In this document: in pieces, positions 39,692 through 48,484 of the stretch | Position numbering within the stretch: the first letter of the stretch is position 1 | Layout of the letters: each line of letters opens with the position of its first letter | Assembly: GCF_014203955.1 (NCBI RefSeq) | Contig: NZ_JACHKA010000001.1 | Coordinates: 3,503,001-3,567,000, forward strand | From: Sphingobium lignivorans | GTDB taxonomy: Bacteria; Pseudomonadota; Alphaproteobacteria; Sphingomonadales; Sphingomonadaceae | Direction of reading: 5' to 3' | Length of the DNA stretch: 64,000 nt | Made by a program: the position numbers and the translations under genes | Notes under the pieces: generated by a model | Database searches by the model: none | What the model was told of the DNA's origin: nothing | The model's input: the letters and a program-made list of their open reading frames with translations, nothing else

Positions 39692-41524
39692 TCAGGCCGC
39701 CTCGACCGACCGCTTGGCGCGCTTGCGCTCGTGCGGATCGAGATGGCGCTTGCGCAGCCGGATCGTCTTGGGCGTCACTTCCACCATCTCGTCATCGTCG
39801 ATGTACGCGATGGCCTGCTCCAGCGTCATCTTCCAGGGCGGCGTCAGGCGGATGGCGTCATCCTTGCCGCTGGCGCGGAAGTTGGTGAGCTGCTTGGACT
39901 TCATCGGATTGACCTCAAGGTCTTCCGGCTTGGCGTTCTCGCCGATGATCATGCCTTCGTAGAGCGCTTCGCCCACGCCGACCATCAGCACGCCGCGCTC
40001 CTCGAGTGGGCCGAGCGCATAGGCATTCGCCTCGCCGGACCCGTTGGAGATCAGCACGCCGTTCTTCCGGCCTTCGATCGGGCCCTTGTAGGGGCCGTAT
40101 TTCTCGAACAGCCGGTTCATGATGCCGGTGCCGCGCGTGTCGGACAGGAACTCGCCATGATAGCCGATGAGGCCGCGCGAGGGCGCCGAGAAGGTGATGC
40201 GGGTCTTGCCGCCGCCCGAGGGCCGCATGTCCGTCATCTCGGCCTTGCGGATCGCCATCTTGTCGATCACCGTGCCGGAGAATTCGTCGTCCACGTCGAT
40301 GACGACCGTCTCATAAGGCTCCTCGCGGCCATTCTCGCCATCGCGGAACAGCACGCGGGGGCGCGAGATGCCGAGCTCGAAGCCTTCGCGCCGCATCGTC
40401 TCGATGAGCACGCCCAGCTGAAGCTCGCCGCGGCCGGCCACCTCGAAGCTGTCCTTGTCCGCGCTCTCGGTCACCTTGATCGCGACATTGCTCTCGGCTT
40501 CGCGGAACAGGCGGTCGCGGATCATGCGGCTCGTCACCTTGTCGCCTTCGCGGCCGGCCATGGGCGAATCGTTGACGGCGAAGCGCATGGAGAGCGTCGG
40601 CGGATCGATCGGCTGGGCCTGGATGGGCGTGGTGACCGAGGTGTCGGCAATGGTGTTGGCGACGGTGGCGACCGTCAGGCCCGCAAGGCTGATGATGTCG
40701 CCTGCCTTGGCCTCGTCGACCGGGACACGGTCGAGACCACGGAACGTCATGATCTTGGACGCACGGCCCGCCTCGATGACCTTGCCGTCCATGTCCAGCG
40801 CGTGGATCGGCTGGTTGATCTTCACGGTGCCGGACGTCACGCGCCCGGTGAGGATGCGGCCGAGGAAATTGTCACGGTCGAGCAGCGTCACCAGGAAGGT
40901 GAACGGCGCGTCGAGGTCGAGCGCCGGCGGCGGCACATGATTGACGATCGTCTCGAAGAGCGGCGTCAGCGTGCCCTCGCGCTTGGACGGGTCCGTGCTG
41001 GCATAGCCATTGCGACCCGAGGCGTAGAGCACCGGGAAATCGAGCTGCTCGTCGCTCGCATCGAGGCTCACGAACAGGTCGAACACCTCGTCCAGCACTT
41101 CCTGGATGCGCTGGTCGGGCCGGTCCACCTTGTTGACGACGACGATCGGGCGCAGGCCCAGCGCCAGCGCCTTGCCGGTCACGAACTTGGTCTGCGGCAT
41201 CGCGCCTTCGGAGCTGTCCACCAGCAGCACCACGCCATCGACCATGGAGAGGATGCGCTCCACCTCGCCGCCGAAATCGGCGTGGCCGGGCGTGTCGACG
41301 ATATTGATGCGTGTGCCTTCCCACTCGATCGACGTGGGCTTGGCGAGAATGGTGATGCCCCGCTCCTTCTCCAGATCGTTGGAGTCCATGGCCCGCTCCT
41401 CGACCCGCTGGTTATCGCGGAAGGTGCCGGACTGGCGGAAAAGCTGGTCAACAAGGGTGGTCTTGCCATGATCGACGTGCGCGATGATGGCAACGTTCCG
41501 CAGAGCGTTGGGACGGGGGCTCAT
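39692..41524 (-). CDS. typA: Ribosome-associated GTPase TypA/BipA
   Basis: 610 residues, full-length TypA. P-loop [41 protein letters not shown] (G3) and [11 protein letters not shown] (G4). The C-terminal TypA-specific block reads [16 protein letters not shown] and [20 protein letters not shown]. It assists ribosome assembly and stress adaptation. Confidence 0.97.
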   Translation of the reverse strand: MSPRPNALRNVAIIAHVDHGKTTLVDQLFRQSGTFRDNQRVEERAMDSNDLEKERGITILAKPTSIEWEGTRINIVDTPGHADFGGEVERILSMVDGVVLLVDSSEGAMPQTKFVTGKALALGLRPIVVVNKVDRPDQRIQEVLDEVFDLFVSLDASDEQLDFPVLYASGRNGYASTDPSKREGTLTPLFETIVNHVPPPALDLDAPFTFLVTLLDRDNFLGRILTGRVTSGTVKINQPIHALDMDGKVIEAGRASKIMTFRGLDRVPVDEAKAGDIISLAGLTVATVANTIADTSVTTPIQAQPIDPPTLSMRFAVNDSPMAGREGDKVTSRMIRDRLFREAESNVAIKVTESADKDSFEVAGRGELQLGVLIETMRREGFELGISRPRVLFRDGENGREEPYETVVIDVDDEFSGTVIDKMAIRKAEMTDMRPSGGGKTRITFSAPSRGLIGYHGEFLSDTRGTGIMNRLFEKYGPYKGPIEGRKNGVLISNGSGEANAYALGPLEERGVLMVGVGEALYEGMIIGENAKPEDLEVNPMKSKQLTNFRASGKDDAIRLTPPWKMTLEQAIAYIDDDEMVEVTPKTIRLRKRHLDPHERKRAKRSVEAA

Positions 41525-41780
41525 TCTATCTCTCTGTGACTTGTGGGCTGGAGCGGGGCTTCGGGGCCGCGCGAAATCCCGGCGCCCTTAGCGCAAAGCG
41601 GGGCAAGACGCAATCAATGCGAGACGAAGAATGGGACGCGCGGCTTCTTCCCATCGCGGGAAGCGCGATTGCCTGATGATTGCCTCGCCGGAAACGGAGC
41701 GGGACCGAAACATTTTCGACCAAGGCACTTAACTTTGCGGGGCCGTGCTCCTACACTCTTCCCGCGAACATGGAGGACTG

Positions 41781-42176
41781 ATGACGAGGGCTTGGCCGAG
41801 CCATGGCAGCAGAGGGCAATGGTTTGCCATCGCGATGCTGCTTGCGCTGGCCAGTGCGCTCATTCCCGCTCTGGTCCACACCGGCCTGCCCGCGACCACG
41901 CCGCTGGGCTCGGCTTTCGATCCGTCGACCAATGTGGTCGCGCTGCACAGCCGGAAACAGGCGCCGCTCGCGACCCCGACAGCCACGCTGAAGGACGGGG
42001 ACGCCTCGGGCTGCGACACCGGCATGGCGGCCATGCCTGCCCGCCCCCCATGCGAGGTGCCCGCGCGCACCGCCGCTTCCGGCCCGGCGGGGATGGAAAG
42101 CCGCACGGCGGCACAGCCGCGCGAAGCCAGATGGCGCGCAAGAAGCGCGCGCGAACCGCCTCTCCGCATGATATAA
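41781..42176 (+). CDS. Hypothetical membrane/exported protein
   Basis: 131 residues from the ATG at 41781 with GGAGG five bases upstream. One hydrophobic helix at residues 13-35 (WFAIAMLLALASALIPALV) is followed by a polar, Pro/Ala-rich tail with two cysteines and many arginines. No family recognised. It resembles the small DUF2946-like copper-region proteins only in general layout. Confidence 0.5.
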   Translation: MTRAWPSHGSRGQWFAIAMLLALASALIPALVHTGLPATTPLGSAFDPSTNVVALHSRKQAPLATPTATLKDGDASGCDTGMAAMPARPPCEVPARTAASGPAGMESRTAAQPREARWRARSAREPPLRMI

Positions 42177-42384
42177 GCCAGACGGCCGGCCGGTTGGCGG
42201 CGAGGCGTGCCAGCATGCCGCGCGCGCTGCTTCATCCTCAGGGACACACGCTGCCCTCGCGTAGCGCGTGAAAGGCCTTCCGACCGGAGACCGTCAGCGT
42301 CCGTGCGGCACGCCATCCCCGCCGGCCGCCAACGTCACAGGACTCACCGTCACAGCACAAGGACAGAGGAAGCAAACCCGCCTG

Positions 42385-44064
42385 ATGCCCCATTACACGC
42401 CCCTGATCGCCACCATTGTCGCCGGCTTCGTCGTCTCCTTCATCATGGGCGCGATCGCGATGCGCCTGCGCGTCTCGCCCATCGCGGGCTATCTCCTGGC
42501 CGGTGTGCTGGTCGGGCCCTTCACGCCGGGGTTCGTCGCGGACACCAATCTTGCGAACGAGCTCGCGGAGATCGGCGTCATCCTGCTGATGTTCGGGGTG
42601 GGCCTGCACTTTTCCCTCAAGGACCTGCTCTCGGTCCGCCGGATCGCCGTGCCCGGCGCGATCGCGCAGATCGCGACCGCGACATTGCTGGGCATGGGGC
42701 TGGCATGGGCGCTTGGCTGGGATCCGCTGGCCGGCTTCGGCTTCGGCCTCGCGCTGTCGGTGGCGAGCACCGTGGTGCTGCTGCGGGCGCTGCAGTCGCG
42801 CGATCTCGTCGAGACCGAGCGGGGCCGCATCGCGGTGGGCTGGCTGATCGTCGAGGATCTGGTGATGGTGCTCGCGCTCGTGCTGCTGCCGGTGCTGGCG
42901 GGCATGGTGCGCAATCCCGCGGGCACGGGCATCCTCACGCTGGCCCTGCCGCTTGGCCTCACTTTCCTCAAGGTCGGCGCCTTCGTCGCGCTCATGCTCA
43001 TCGTCGGGCGCCGCGTCATTCCCTGGGCGCTGCACTGGGTCGTCCATACCGGCTCGCGGGAATTGTTCCGCCTGGCCGTGCTGGCAATCGCGCTGGGCGT
43101 GGCGGCGGGATCGGCCTTCATCTTCGATGTGTCGTTCGCGCTGGGCGCCTTCTTCGCCGGCATGATCCTGGGCGAGACACCGCTCAGCCGCCGCGCGACC
43201 GAGGAAACGCTCCCGCTGCGCGACGCGTTCGCAGTGCTCTTCTTCGTGTCCGTGGGGATGCTGTTCGATCCCAGGGTAGTGCTCGAGCAGCCTTTGCCTG
43301 TGCTCGCCACCGTCTTCATCATCGTGCTCGGCAAGTCCGTCGCGGCTTTCTATCTCGTCCGGGCTTTCGGCTACAACAAGCTCACTGCGACCACGGTCGC
43401 GGCCAGCCTCGCGCAGATCGGCGAATTCTCGTTCATCCTCGCGACGCTGGGCATCGGCCTTGGCATCATGCCGGAAAGCGCGCGCGACCTGATCCTGGCC
43501 GGTGCGATCTTCTCGATCGTCCTCAATCCGGTCATCTTCTCCTATATCCTGCGCAAGCCGAAGGACGAACCGACCGATGAACCCGCGGCGGCCGAGGAAC
43601 CCCTGGCCACGACGCTGGCCCCGGCGGCGGAACCGAGCCGGGCGCATATCCTGCTCATCGGCTATGGACGCGTGGGCCAGCTCCTCGCCTCGCAGCTGAA
43701 GGCGCGGGACGAGCCCCTGACGGTGATCGAAAGCGACGAGGAAAAGGCCCGGGCCGCGGAGCAGGAAGGGCACGTCACGATCTACGGCAATGGCATCGAT
43801 TCGCGCATCCTGCTGGCCGGCGGCGTCGACAGGGCCAGCGCCCTGCTCATCGCCATTCCGGAAGGCTTCGATGCGGGCGTCATTGCCGAGAAGGCCCGCA
43901 ACCTCAAGCCCGGCATCCGGATCATCGCGCGGGCGCACTCGGATGCCGAGGTCGAGCATCTGACCAGGCTGGGCGTGGGCGACGTCGTGATGGGCGAGCA
44001 CACGCTCGCGATGAAGATGCTCGACCTCGCCTGCTCGCAGCGCACGCTCAGGGCCATGACCTGA
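42385..44064 (+). CDS. ybaL: YbaL/Kef-type cation:proton antiporter with TrkA-N domain
   Basis: 559 residues from the ATG at 42385. About 12 membrane helices of the CPA2 antiporter family (SPIAGYLLAGVLVGPFTPG, GVILLMFGVGLHFSLKDL, VGWLIVEDLVMVLALVLLP) occupy residues 5-390. A RCK/TrkA-N nucleotide-binding domain starts near residue 415 with ILLIGYGRVGQLLASQL. The acidic residue pair of the transport site (VEDL) is intact. Probably potassium or sodium efflux, regulated by NAD(H) or glutathione adducts. Confidence 0.9.
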   Translation: MPHYTPLIATIVAGFVVSFIMGAIAMRLRVSPIAGYLLAGVLVGPFTPGFVADTNLANELAEIGVILLMFGVGLHFSLKDLLSVRRIAVPGAIAQIATATLLGMGLAWALGWDPLAGFGFGLALSVASTVVLLRALQSRDLVETERGRIAVGWLIVEDLVMVLALVLLPVLAGMVRNPAGTGILTLALPLGLTFLKVGAFVALMLIVGRRVIPWALHWVVHTGSRELFRLAVLAIALGVAAGSAFIFDVSFALGAFFAGMILGETPLSRRATEETLPLRDAFAVLFFVSVGMLFDPRVVLEQPLPVLATVFIIVLGKSVAAFYLVRAFGYNKLTATTVAASLAQIGEFSFILATLGIGLGIMPESARDLILAGAIFSIVLNPVIFSYILRKPKDEPTDEPAAAEEPLATTLAPAAEPSRAHILLIGYGRVGQLLASQLKARDEPLTVIESDEEKARAAEQEGHVTIYGNGIDSRILLAGGVDRASALLIAIPEGFDAGVIAEKARNLKPGIRIIARAHSDAEVEHLTRLGVGDVVMGEHTLAMKMLDLACSQRTLRAMT

Positions 44065-44118
44065 ACGACCTGCCGGCGCATGGCCCATCGGGATCGGTCT
44101 CGATGCCCGCTCTTTTCC

Positions 44119-44144
44119 GGACATATTAGGACAGATAGAAGGGG
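44119..44144 (+). repeat. 26 bp duplicate of a dnaN segment
   Basis: GGACATATTAGGACAGAT then AGAAGGGG matches 18944-18969 inside dnaN at 25 of 26 positions, with weaker similarity continuing for about 15 bases. It is in non-coding DNA here. Confidence 0.75.
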
Positions 44145-44273
44145 CCGATCGAAAGTGCGTCCAGCTGACGCGGGGGCGCCGCCCCTGATCCGCGCGGACG
44201 GGACGGCGCGGGCGCTGCATGGGCCGATGCCGATGGGATGCAGAGGACCGGCATTTCGAAGATAAGTTATTTT

Positions 44274-44288
44274 ATAACAATATGTTAT
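44274..44288. promoter_or_regulatory. AT-rich inverted repeat upstream of the methyltransferase
   Basis: ATAACAATATGTTAT has perfect 6-base arms around a 3-base centre, inside a very AT-rich stretch. The half-site TATAACA resembles the ArsR-side palindrome at 2503-2522. An operator is possible but unproven. Confidence 0.35.
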
Positions 44289-44562
44289 CTATTTATCGGC
44301 TGTGCTTTGATCGGGGAGCCGGGCGGCTGCGGAGTGCCGCCGCGCACCTCGGGCAAGGACGCGCATGCAGGTGGGACAGGTACGGCCCGGGGCTCGATGA
44401 TACTGGACACTCTGCGCCCCCCATCCGCTTTTTGGCCATGGAACTTCCTTGCCGGATGGATAGAGTTGCATCCGGGAATTCGGGACTGCCGCGTCCCGGA
44501 ATCGGAAGGCCTGGTTCCCGGACAGAATTGAACGCGGCGGCAGAAAAAGAGGAGAGACCCAG

Positions 44563-45426
44563 ATGAGCGACGGCGTCGAAACAGAGATCCGGGCCGAGGA
44601 GTGGAGCGGCGAGATGGGCCGCAACTGGCTCGCCAATCTCCAGCGCTTCGAGAGCATGATCGCGCCACTGGGTGCCGCCTTCATCACCCAGGCCGAATTC
44701 CGCCCCGGCGAGCGCGTGATCGATGTGGGATGCGGCGGCGGCGGCACCAGCATCGCGATCGGCCGGGCCGTCTCGCCCGGCGGGCACGTCACCGGGCTCG
44801 ACATCTCGCAGGACCTCATCTGGGCATGCGGCGCGCGGGCCAGCCAGGGCACCCAGTCCGACGTGCGGTTCGTGTGCGCCGACGCGGCGACGGTGACGGT
44901 CACCGGCGGCCCCTTCGACAGGCTCTTCTCGCGGTTCGGCAGCATGTTCTTCGCCGACGCCAAGGCTGGCTTCCGCAACCTGCGCCGCATGGTGCGCGAC
45001 GGAGGTCGCATCGACCTCGCGGTGTGGGCCGGGCCGCAGGACAATCCCTGGATGCAGGTCATGATGGGCGCGCTTCAGCCCTATGTCGCCCCGCCCGAAA
45101 CGCCGGCCGACCCGCGCGCGCCGGGCCCGTTCGTCTTCGCCGACACGGATTATCTGAAGGAAGTGCTCCATGATGCGGGCTTCAGGGACGTCCATGTCGA
45201 CGCCTGCATGCGCGACATGCCCATCGGCGGCGCGGGCGCCGGGCCGGAGGAGGCCGCCGATTTCGTGCTGTCAGCCATGCATCTGGGCGGGCAGATTCCG
45301 GAAGACCAGCGGGCCGCCGCACATGAGGCCCTGACAGCCGCCTTCGCGCCTCACCATGTCGCGGGCAAGGGCGTCCTCCTGCCGGGCCAGGCGCTGTTCG
45401 TCCGCGCGACGGCTGCGGCTTCATAG
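44563..45426 (+). CDS. Class I SAM-dependent methyltransferase
   Basis: 287 residues. SAM motif I is ERVIDVGCGGGGTSIAIGRA, motif II is VTGLDISQDLI, and the post-motif DLAVWAGPQDNPWM follows. The sequence layout matches UbiE/Coq5-like small-molecule methyltransferases of the actinobacterial/sphingomonad type. A GGAGAGA ribosome binding site precedes the ATG. Substrate unknown. Confidence 0.85.
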   Translation: MSDGVETEIRAEEWSGEMGRNWLANLQRFESMIAPLGAAFITQAEFRPGERVIDVGCGGGGTSIAIGRAVSPGGHVTGLDISQDLIWACGARASQGTQSDVRFVCADAATVTVTGGPFDRLFSRFGSMFFADAKAGFRNLRRMVRDGGRIDLAVWAGPQDNPWMQVMMGALQPYVAPPETPADPRAPGPFVFADTDYLKEVLHDAGFRDVHVDACMRDMPIGGAGAGPEEAADFVLSAMHLGGQIPEDQRAAAHEALTAAFAPHHVAGKGVLLPGQALFVRATAAAS

Positions 45427-45578
45427 GCGACACGCCGCCCGCCCCCCCGCAAGGCGCCGGGCCTCCGTTCGTCGCAAAGATGAGGATGGATGCGGCGAAT
45501 GGCGGGCCCGTTTACCTTTTCTTAACCAACATGCCGCATTTCCGGGCTTAACTCTTTATTCATACAAGGGTTGCCCCA

Positions 45579-46280
45579 ATGAAATATCTGACGGCCCTGG
45601 CAGCGCTTGCTGCCCTCTCGGCGTGCGCCTCCCGTCCCGCGATGGTGAACGCGCCGCCGCTGCCTGCGCTCGAGCCGCCACGACAGGGGTGGCGAGCCAT
45701 CGCCTCCGAGGAAGACGCGGCCCGGCTGGACGGGCTTCCCCGGACCTGGCAAGCCGCGCTGGAAGCCGCCGCGAAGTTCCGCAGAGCGCTGGCCCGTGAA
45801 GGCGACCTCCTCGCCCCGGAGGCAGCCCGCAACCATCCCGCGCCGCCCCCGGGCTCCTACCATTGCCGGCTCGTGAAGCTGGGACAGGCGGGTCGCCGGG
45901 AAGCGCCCTATCGGGGCTATCCGGCCTTCTTCTGCAACGTGCGCGGCGACACCAACGAGTCCCTGTTCTTCACCAAGCAGACCGGATCGGAACTGCCGAG
46001 CGGCTGGCTCCATCGCGACGGAGAGGCGCGCCGGCTGATCCTGACCGGCGCGAAACAGCCCAGCGGGAACGGCACGAGCCTCGTCTATGGCGAGGATGCG
46101 GCCAGCGATCTGGTCGGCGTGGTCGAGCGGATCGGCCCCTTCCGCTGGCGCATCGTGATGCCATGGCGGGGCGAAACGCCCGGCCTCGATATCTACGAAC
46201 TGACCCCCGTCGCGCTCGAGCAGCAGGCCGCCGAGCCCCTGCCCGCCCTGGAACGAACCGTGGCGCTCGACCGGGGGTGA
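45579..46280 (+). CDS. DUF4893 family lipoprotein
   Basis: 233 residues. Signal with lipobox (ALAALSACA), then a proline-rich linker. The DUF4893 core follows: WRAIASEEDAARLDGLPRTWQAAL, GSYHCRLVKLG, FFCNVRGDTNESLFFTKQTGS and FRWRIVMPWR. TTTA-N7-TTAA at 45511-45525 upstream resembles a degenerate CtrA site. Function unknown. Confidence 0.82.
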   Translation: MKYLTALAALAALSACASRPAMVNAPPLPALEPPRQGWRAIASEEDAARLDGLPRTWQAALEAAAKFRRALAREGDLLAPEAARNHPAPPPGSYHCRLVKLGQAGRREAPYRGYPAFFCNVRGDTNESLFFTKQTGSELPSGWLHRDGEARRLILTGAKQPSGNGTSLVYGEDAASDLVGVVERIGPFRWRIVMPWRGETPGLDIYELTPVALEQQAAEPLPALERTVALDRG

Positions 46281-46282
46281 GC

Positions 46283-46312
46283 ATTCGATGGCTTTGCGGA
46301 ACGGCGGTTATC
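46283..46312. repeat. Edge module of a composite repeat
   Basis: ATTCGATGGCTTTGCGGAAC and the following GGCGGTTATC closely match 9139-9170. The partner module near 46640-46663 (GGCTATCGAGGCGACCCGAT) matches 9617-9645. Confidence 0.65.
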
Positions 46313-46364
46313 GGGGATTTCGATCCGGAAATAGCCTTGCAGAAAACGACGACGTTACCGCCAT

Positions 46365-46602
46365 CGTCACCCCGGACTTGCTCCGGGGTCCCGCTTCCTT
46401 GTCACCCGAGGGTAGCGGGCAGAAGTCCGAACTCTCGCCGGATCGATGCTGGGGGATCCGGACGGGAAGCTGCGAGGTGACACCGACATACATCGTGCCG
46501 CGATAGCGATCGGCCATGATGGAGACCCAGCCACCGCTTCTCTCGCGCTTCATTTACACAGCATCGGCTGAAGCGGGACCCCGGGGCAAGCCCGGGGTGA
46601 CG
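46365..46602. repeat. Inverted REP-like pair enclosing a nuclease remnant
   Basis: CGTCACCCCGGACTTGCTCC at 46365 onward pairs with the inverted copy ending GGGGTGACG at 46602. Unlike the other pairs of this family, the 180 bases between them carry a recognisable protein fragment (GIY-YIG, see next entry). Confidence 0.75.
46440..46553 (-). pseudogene. GIY-YIG nuclease N-terminal remnant
   Basis: From an ATG at 46553 the minus strand reads MKRERSGGWVSIMADRYRGT, then MYVGVTSQLPVRIPQHRSGE. This is the N-terminal half of a small GIY-YIG endonuclease (usual form GWVYIMA...GT.YVGVT.....R..QHR). The aligned sequence ends where the inverted repeat sequence begins, and the C-terminal half is missing, so it is a truncated pseudogene. 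Confidence 0.75.
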
Positions 46603-46702
46603 AATTGGGGAAGTGGCATCCCACGACAACTCACCCATGGCTCTGGCTATCGAGGCGACCCGATCGCCGGCTTCCTCTCAGGCCGGCATATATCCAAGCC
46701 GC

Positions 46703-48112
46703 CTAGGCCGCCCCTTCCGTGCGCGGCAGGCGATTCCAGGCGTCGAGGGCGGCGATCTTGTAGGCTTCCGCAAGCGTGGGATAATTGAAGGTGTTCTCGA
46801 TGAAATAGTCGATCGTGCCCTTGAGGTTCAGCACGGCCTGGCCGATGTGGATCAGCTCGGTCGCGCCCTCGCCGATGATGTGCACGCCCAGCAGCCGGCG
46901 CGAGCGGATGGAGAAGATCATCTTCATGAGGCCGGAATCGAGCCCCATGATATGGCCGCGCGAGGTCTCCCGGAAGCGGGCGATGCCGCACTCATAGGGA
47001 ATCTTCTTCTCGCGCACTTCCTGCTCGCTCATCCCCACGGTCGAGATCTCCGGCACCGCGTAGATGCCATAGGGGAAATAAGCGGGCGCGGGCGGCAGCG
47101 GCAGGCCGAAGGCATGGCAGGCGGCGATGCGCCCCTGCTCCATCGAGGTGGAGGCGAGGCTGGGAAAGCCGATCACGTCCCCGGCGGCATAGATATGCGG
47201 CACGTCGGTCTGGAACGTCTTGGGATCGACCTGCAGGCGGCCGCGCCCGTCCACCGCGAGGCCGCAAGTCTCCAGTCCCAGCCGGGCCGTGGCGCCGACC
47301 CGGCCCGCGGCATAAAGCAGCATCTCCGAGCGGATCGCGCGGCCATCCTCCAGCGTGGTGACGACCCGGCCGCCTTCGTCCTTGACGATGCTGGCGACCT
47401 TGACGCCGAGGCGGATGGTCATGCCGCGATCGCGCAGCTGATGCACGAATTCCTCGATGATCTCGCGGTCGATGAAATCGAGAAAGGTCTCGCGCGGCTC
47501 GATCAGCGTCACCTGCACGTCGAGCGCGGAGAAGATGGTCGCATATTCGATGCCGATGACGCCCGCGCCGATCACCACCAGACTGCGCGGCACCCGGGGG
47601 GATTCGATGAGCACGTCGCTATCAAGGACGATGTCATCGTCGAAAGGGATGTCGTCCGGCCGGAACGGCGCCGTGCCGACCGCGATCAGGAAACGCTCGC
47701 CCCGCACCAGCAATTCGCTTTCGTCGGGCGACGTGACGACGATGCCATGCGGATCCACGAACCGCGCGAAACCCTCCATGGTGCGCACGCCGTTGCGCTG
47801 GAACTGGTGCTCCAGCACGTCCACCTCATGCCCCAGCGTCTTGCCCAGCCGCTGGTCCAGATCGCTGCCGCCGATATCCTTCTTCACGCGATAGGAGCGG
47901 CCGTAAAAGCCCCGCTCGCGCCAGCCGGTGAGATTGAGCACCGTCTCGCGCAGGGTCTTGGAGGGAATGGTGCCGGTGTGCACGGACACCCCGCCCACCC
48001 GCTTGCGCCCTTCCACCACCAGCACGGACTTGCCGAGCTTGGCGGCCTGCACCGCGGCGCGGCGGCCGGCCGGCCCGCTCCCGATGACAACGAGATCGAA
48101 TGTATCCACCAT
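46703..48112 (-). CDS. sthA: Soluble NAD(P)+ transhydrogenase
   Basis: 469 residues from the ATG at 48112 (GGGGGG upstream), the usual SthA length. FAD motif DLVVIGSGPAGRRAAVQAAK. GTIPSKTLRE stands where lipoamide dehydrogenases have the redox cysteine pair, as expected for transhydrogenases. NAD motif VVIGAGVIGIEYATIFSAL, and C-terminal RRLLGVHIIGEGATELIHIGQ. It equilibrates NADPH and NADH pools. Confidence 0.92.
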   Translation of the reverse strand: MVDTFDLVVIGSGPAGRRAAVQAAKLGKSVLVVEGRKRVGGVSVHTGTIPSKTLRETVLNLTGWRERGFYGRSYRVKKDIGGSDLDQRLGKTLGHEVDVLEHQFQRNGVRTMEGFARFVDPHGIVVTSPDESELLVRGERFLIAVGTAPFRPDDIPFDDDIVLDSDVLIESPRVPRSLVVIGAGVIGIEYATIFSALDVQVTLIEPRETFLDFIDREIIEEFVHQLRDRGMTIRLGVKVASIVKDEGGRVVTTLEDGRAIRSEMLLYAAGRVGATARLGLETCGLAVDGRGRLQVDPKTFQTDVPHIYAAGDVIGFPSLASTSMEQGRIAACHAFGLPLPPAPAYFPYGIYAVPEISTVGMSEQEVREKKIPYECGIARFRETSRGHIMGLDSGLMKMIFSIRSRRLLGVHIIGEGATELIHIGQAVLNLKGTIDYFIENTFNYPTLAEAYKIAALDAWNRLPRTEGAA

Positions 48113-48484
48113 GGCGCCCCCCGATCCGTGGCCAGCGCCTTGCTCGGCCACGCGCCTTGTCAGGGACATCCTCCCGAAGTTGTGAGACTGGTGCATATCG
48201 CGCGCCTTTGCAATGACCTCTCCGGGATGCCGGACCATGGGACTGACCGAAGGCCGGCCATGCGAGGTGCGTCTGGCGGCGATGCGGGCTGGGTGTCCGC
48301 ACGAACCCTAGACACAAAGCCCTGCCAAAGCGTTTACCATCCCGGGCTGGCCGGGCCCTGCGGGCCGACCCGGCGTGCCCCTCGCGCTGCACATGCGAAA
48401 GAATATTCGTTCCGGCCCTTGCCTGCCCGCAAATGCGGCATAAGGTCTGGCGCCTCCCCATCTCCCAGCCTGTGAGGACCATCG
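48113..48484. other. 372 bp divergent intergenic region
   Basis: No gene or repeat recognised. It should hold the promoters of sthA (leftward) and of the S10 peptidase (rightward). Confidence 0.45.

Larger units (their letters stand above)
44065..44562. other. 498 bp intergenic region with a dnaN-like segment and a palindrome
   Basis: No convincing gene; a 97-codon frame from 44238 has no ribosome binding site. It contains the 26 bp dnaN-like segment (44119-44144) and an AT-rich stretch around 44260-44295 that may be the promoter of the methyltransferase at 44563. Confidence 0.5.

Noticed and set aside
39563..41539. 658-codon plus-strand frame opposite typA
   Set aside because: Shadow frame with typical low-complexity composition; typA on the other strand is complete.
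42238..44220. 660-codon minus-strand frame opposite the antiporter gene
   Set aside because: Shadow frame; the plus strand has clear membrane helices and a TrkA-N domain.
44238..44531. 97-codon plus-strand frame before the methyltransferase gene
   Set aside because: Starts with a plausible hydrophobic stretch but lacks a ribosome binding site and coding-like third-position bias.
45511..45525. CtrA-binding site (TTTA-N7-TTAA) upstream of the DUF4893 lipoprotein
   Set aside because: One base off the consensus and only one copy; not enough to call a site.
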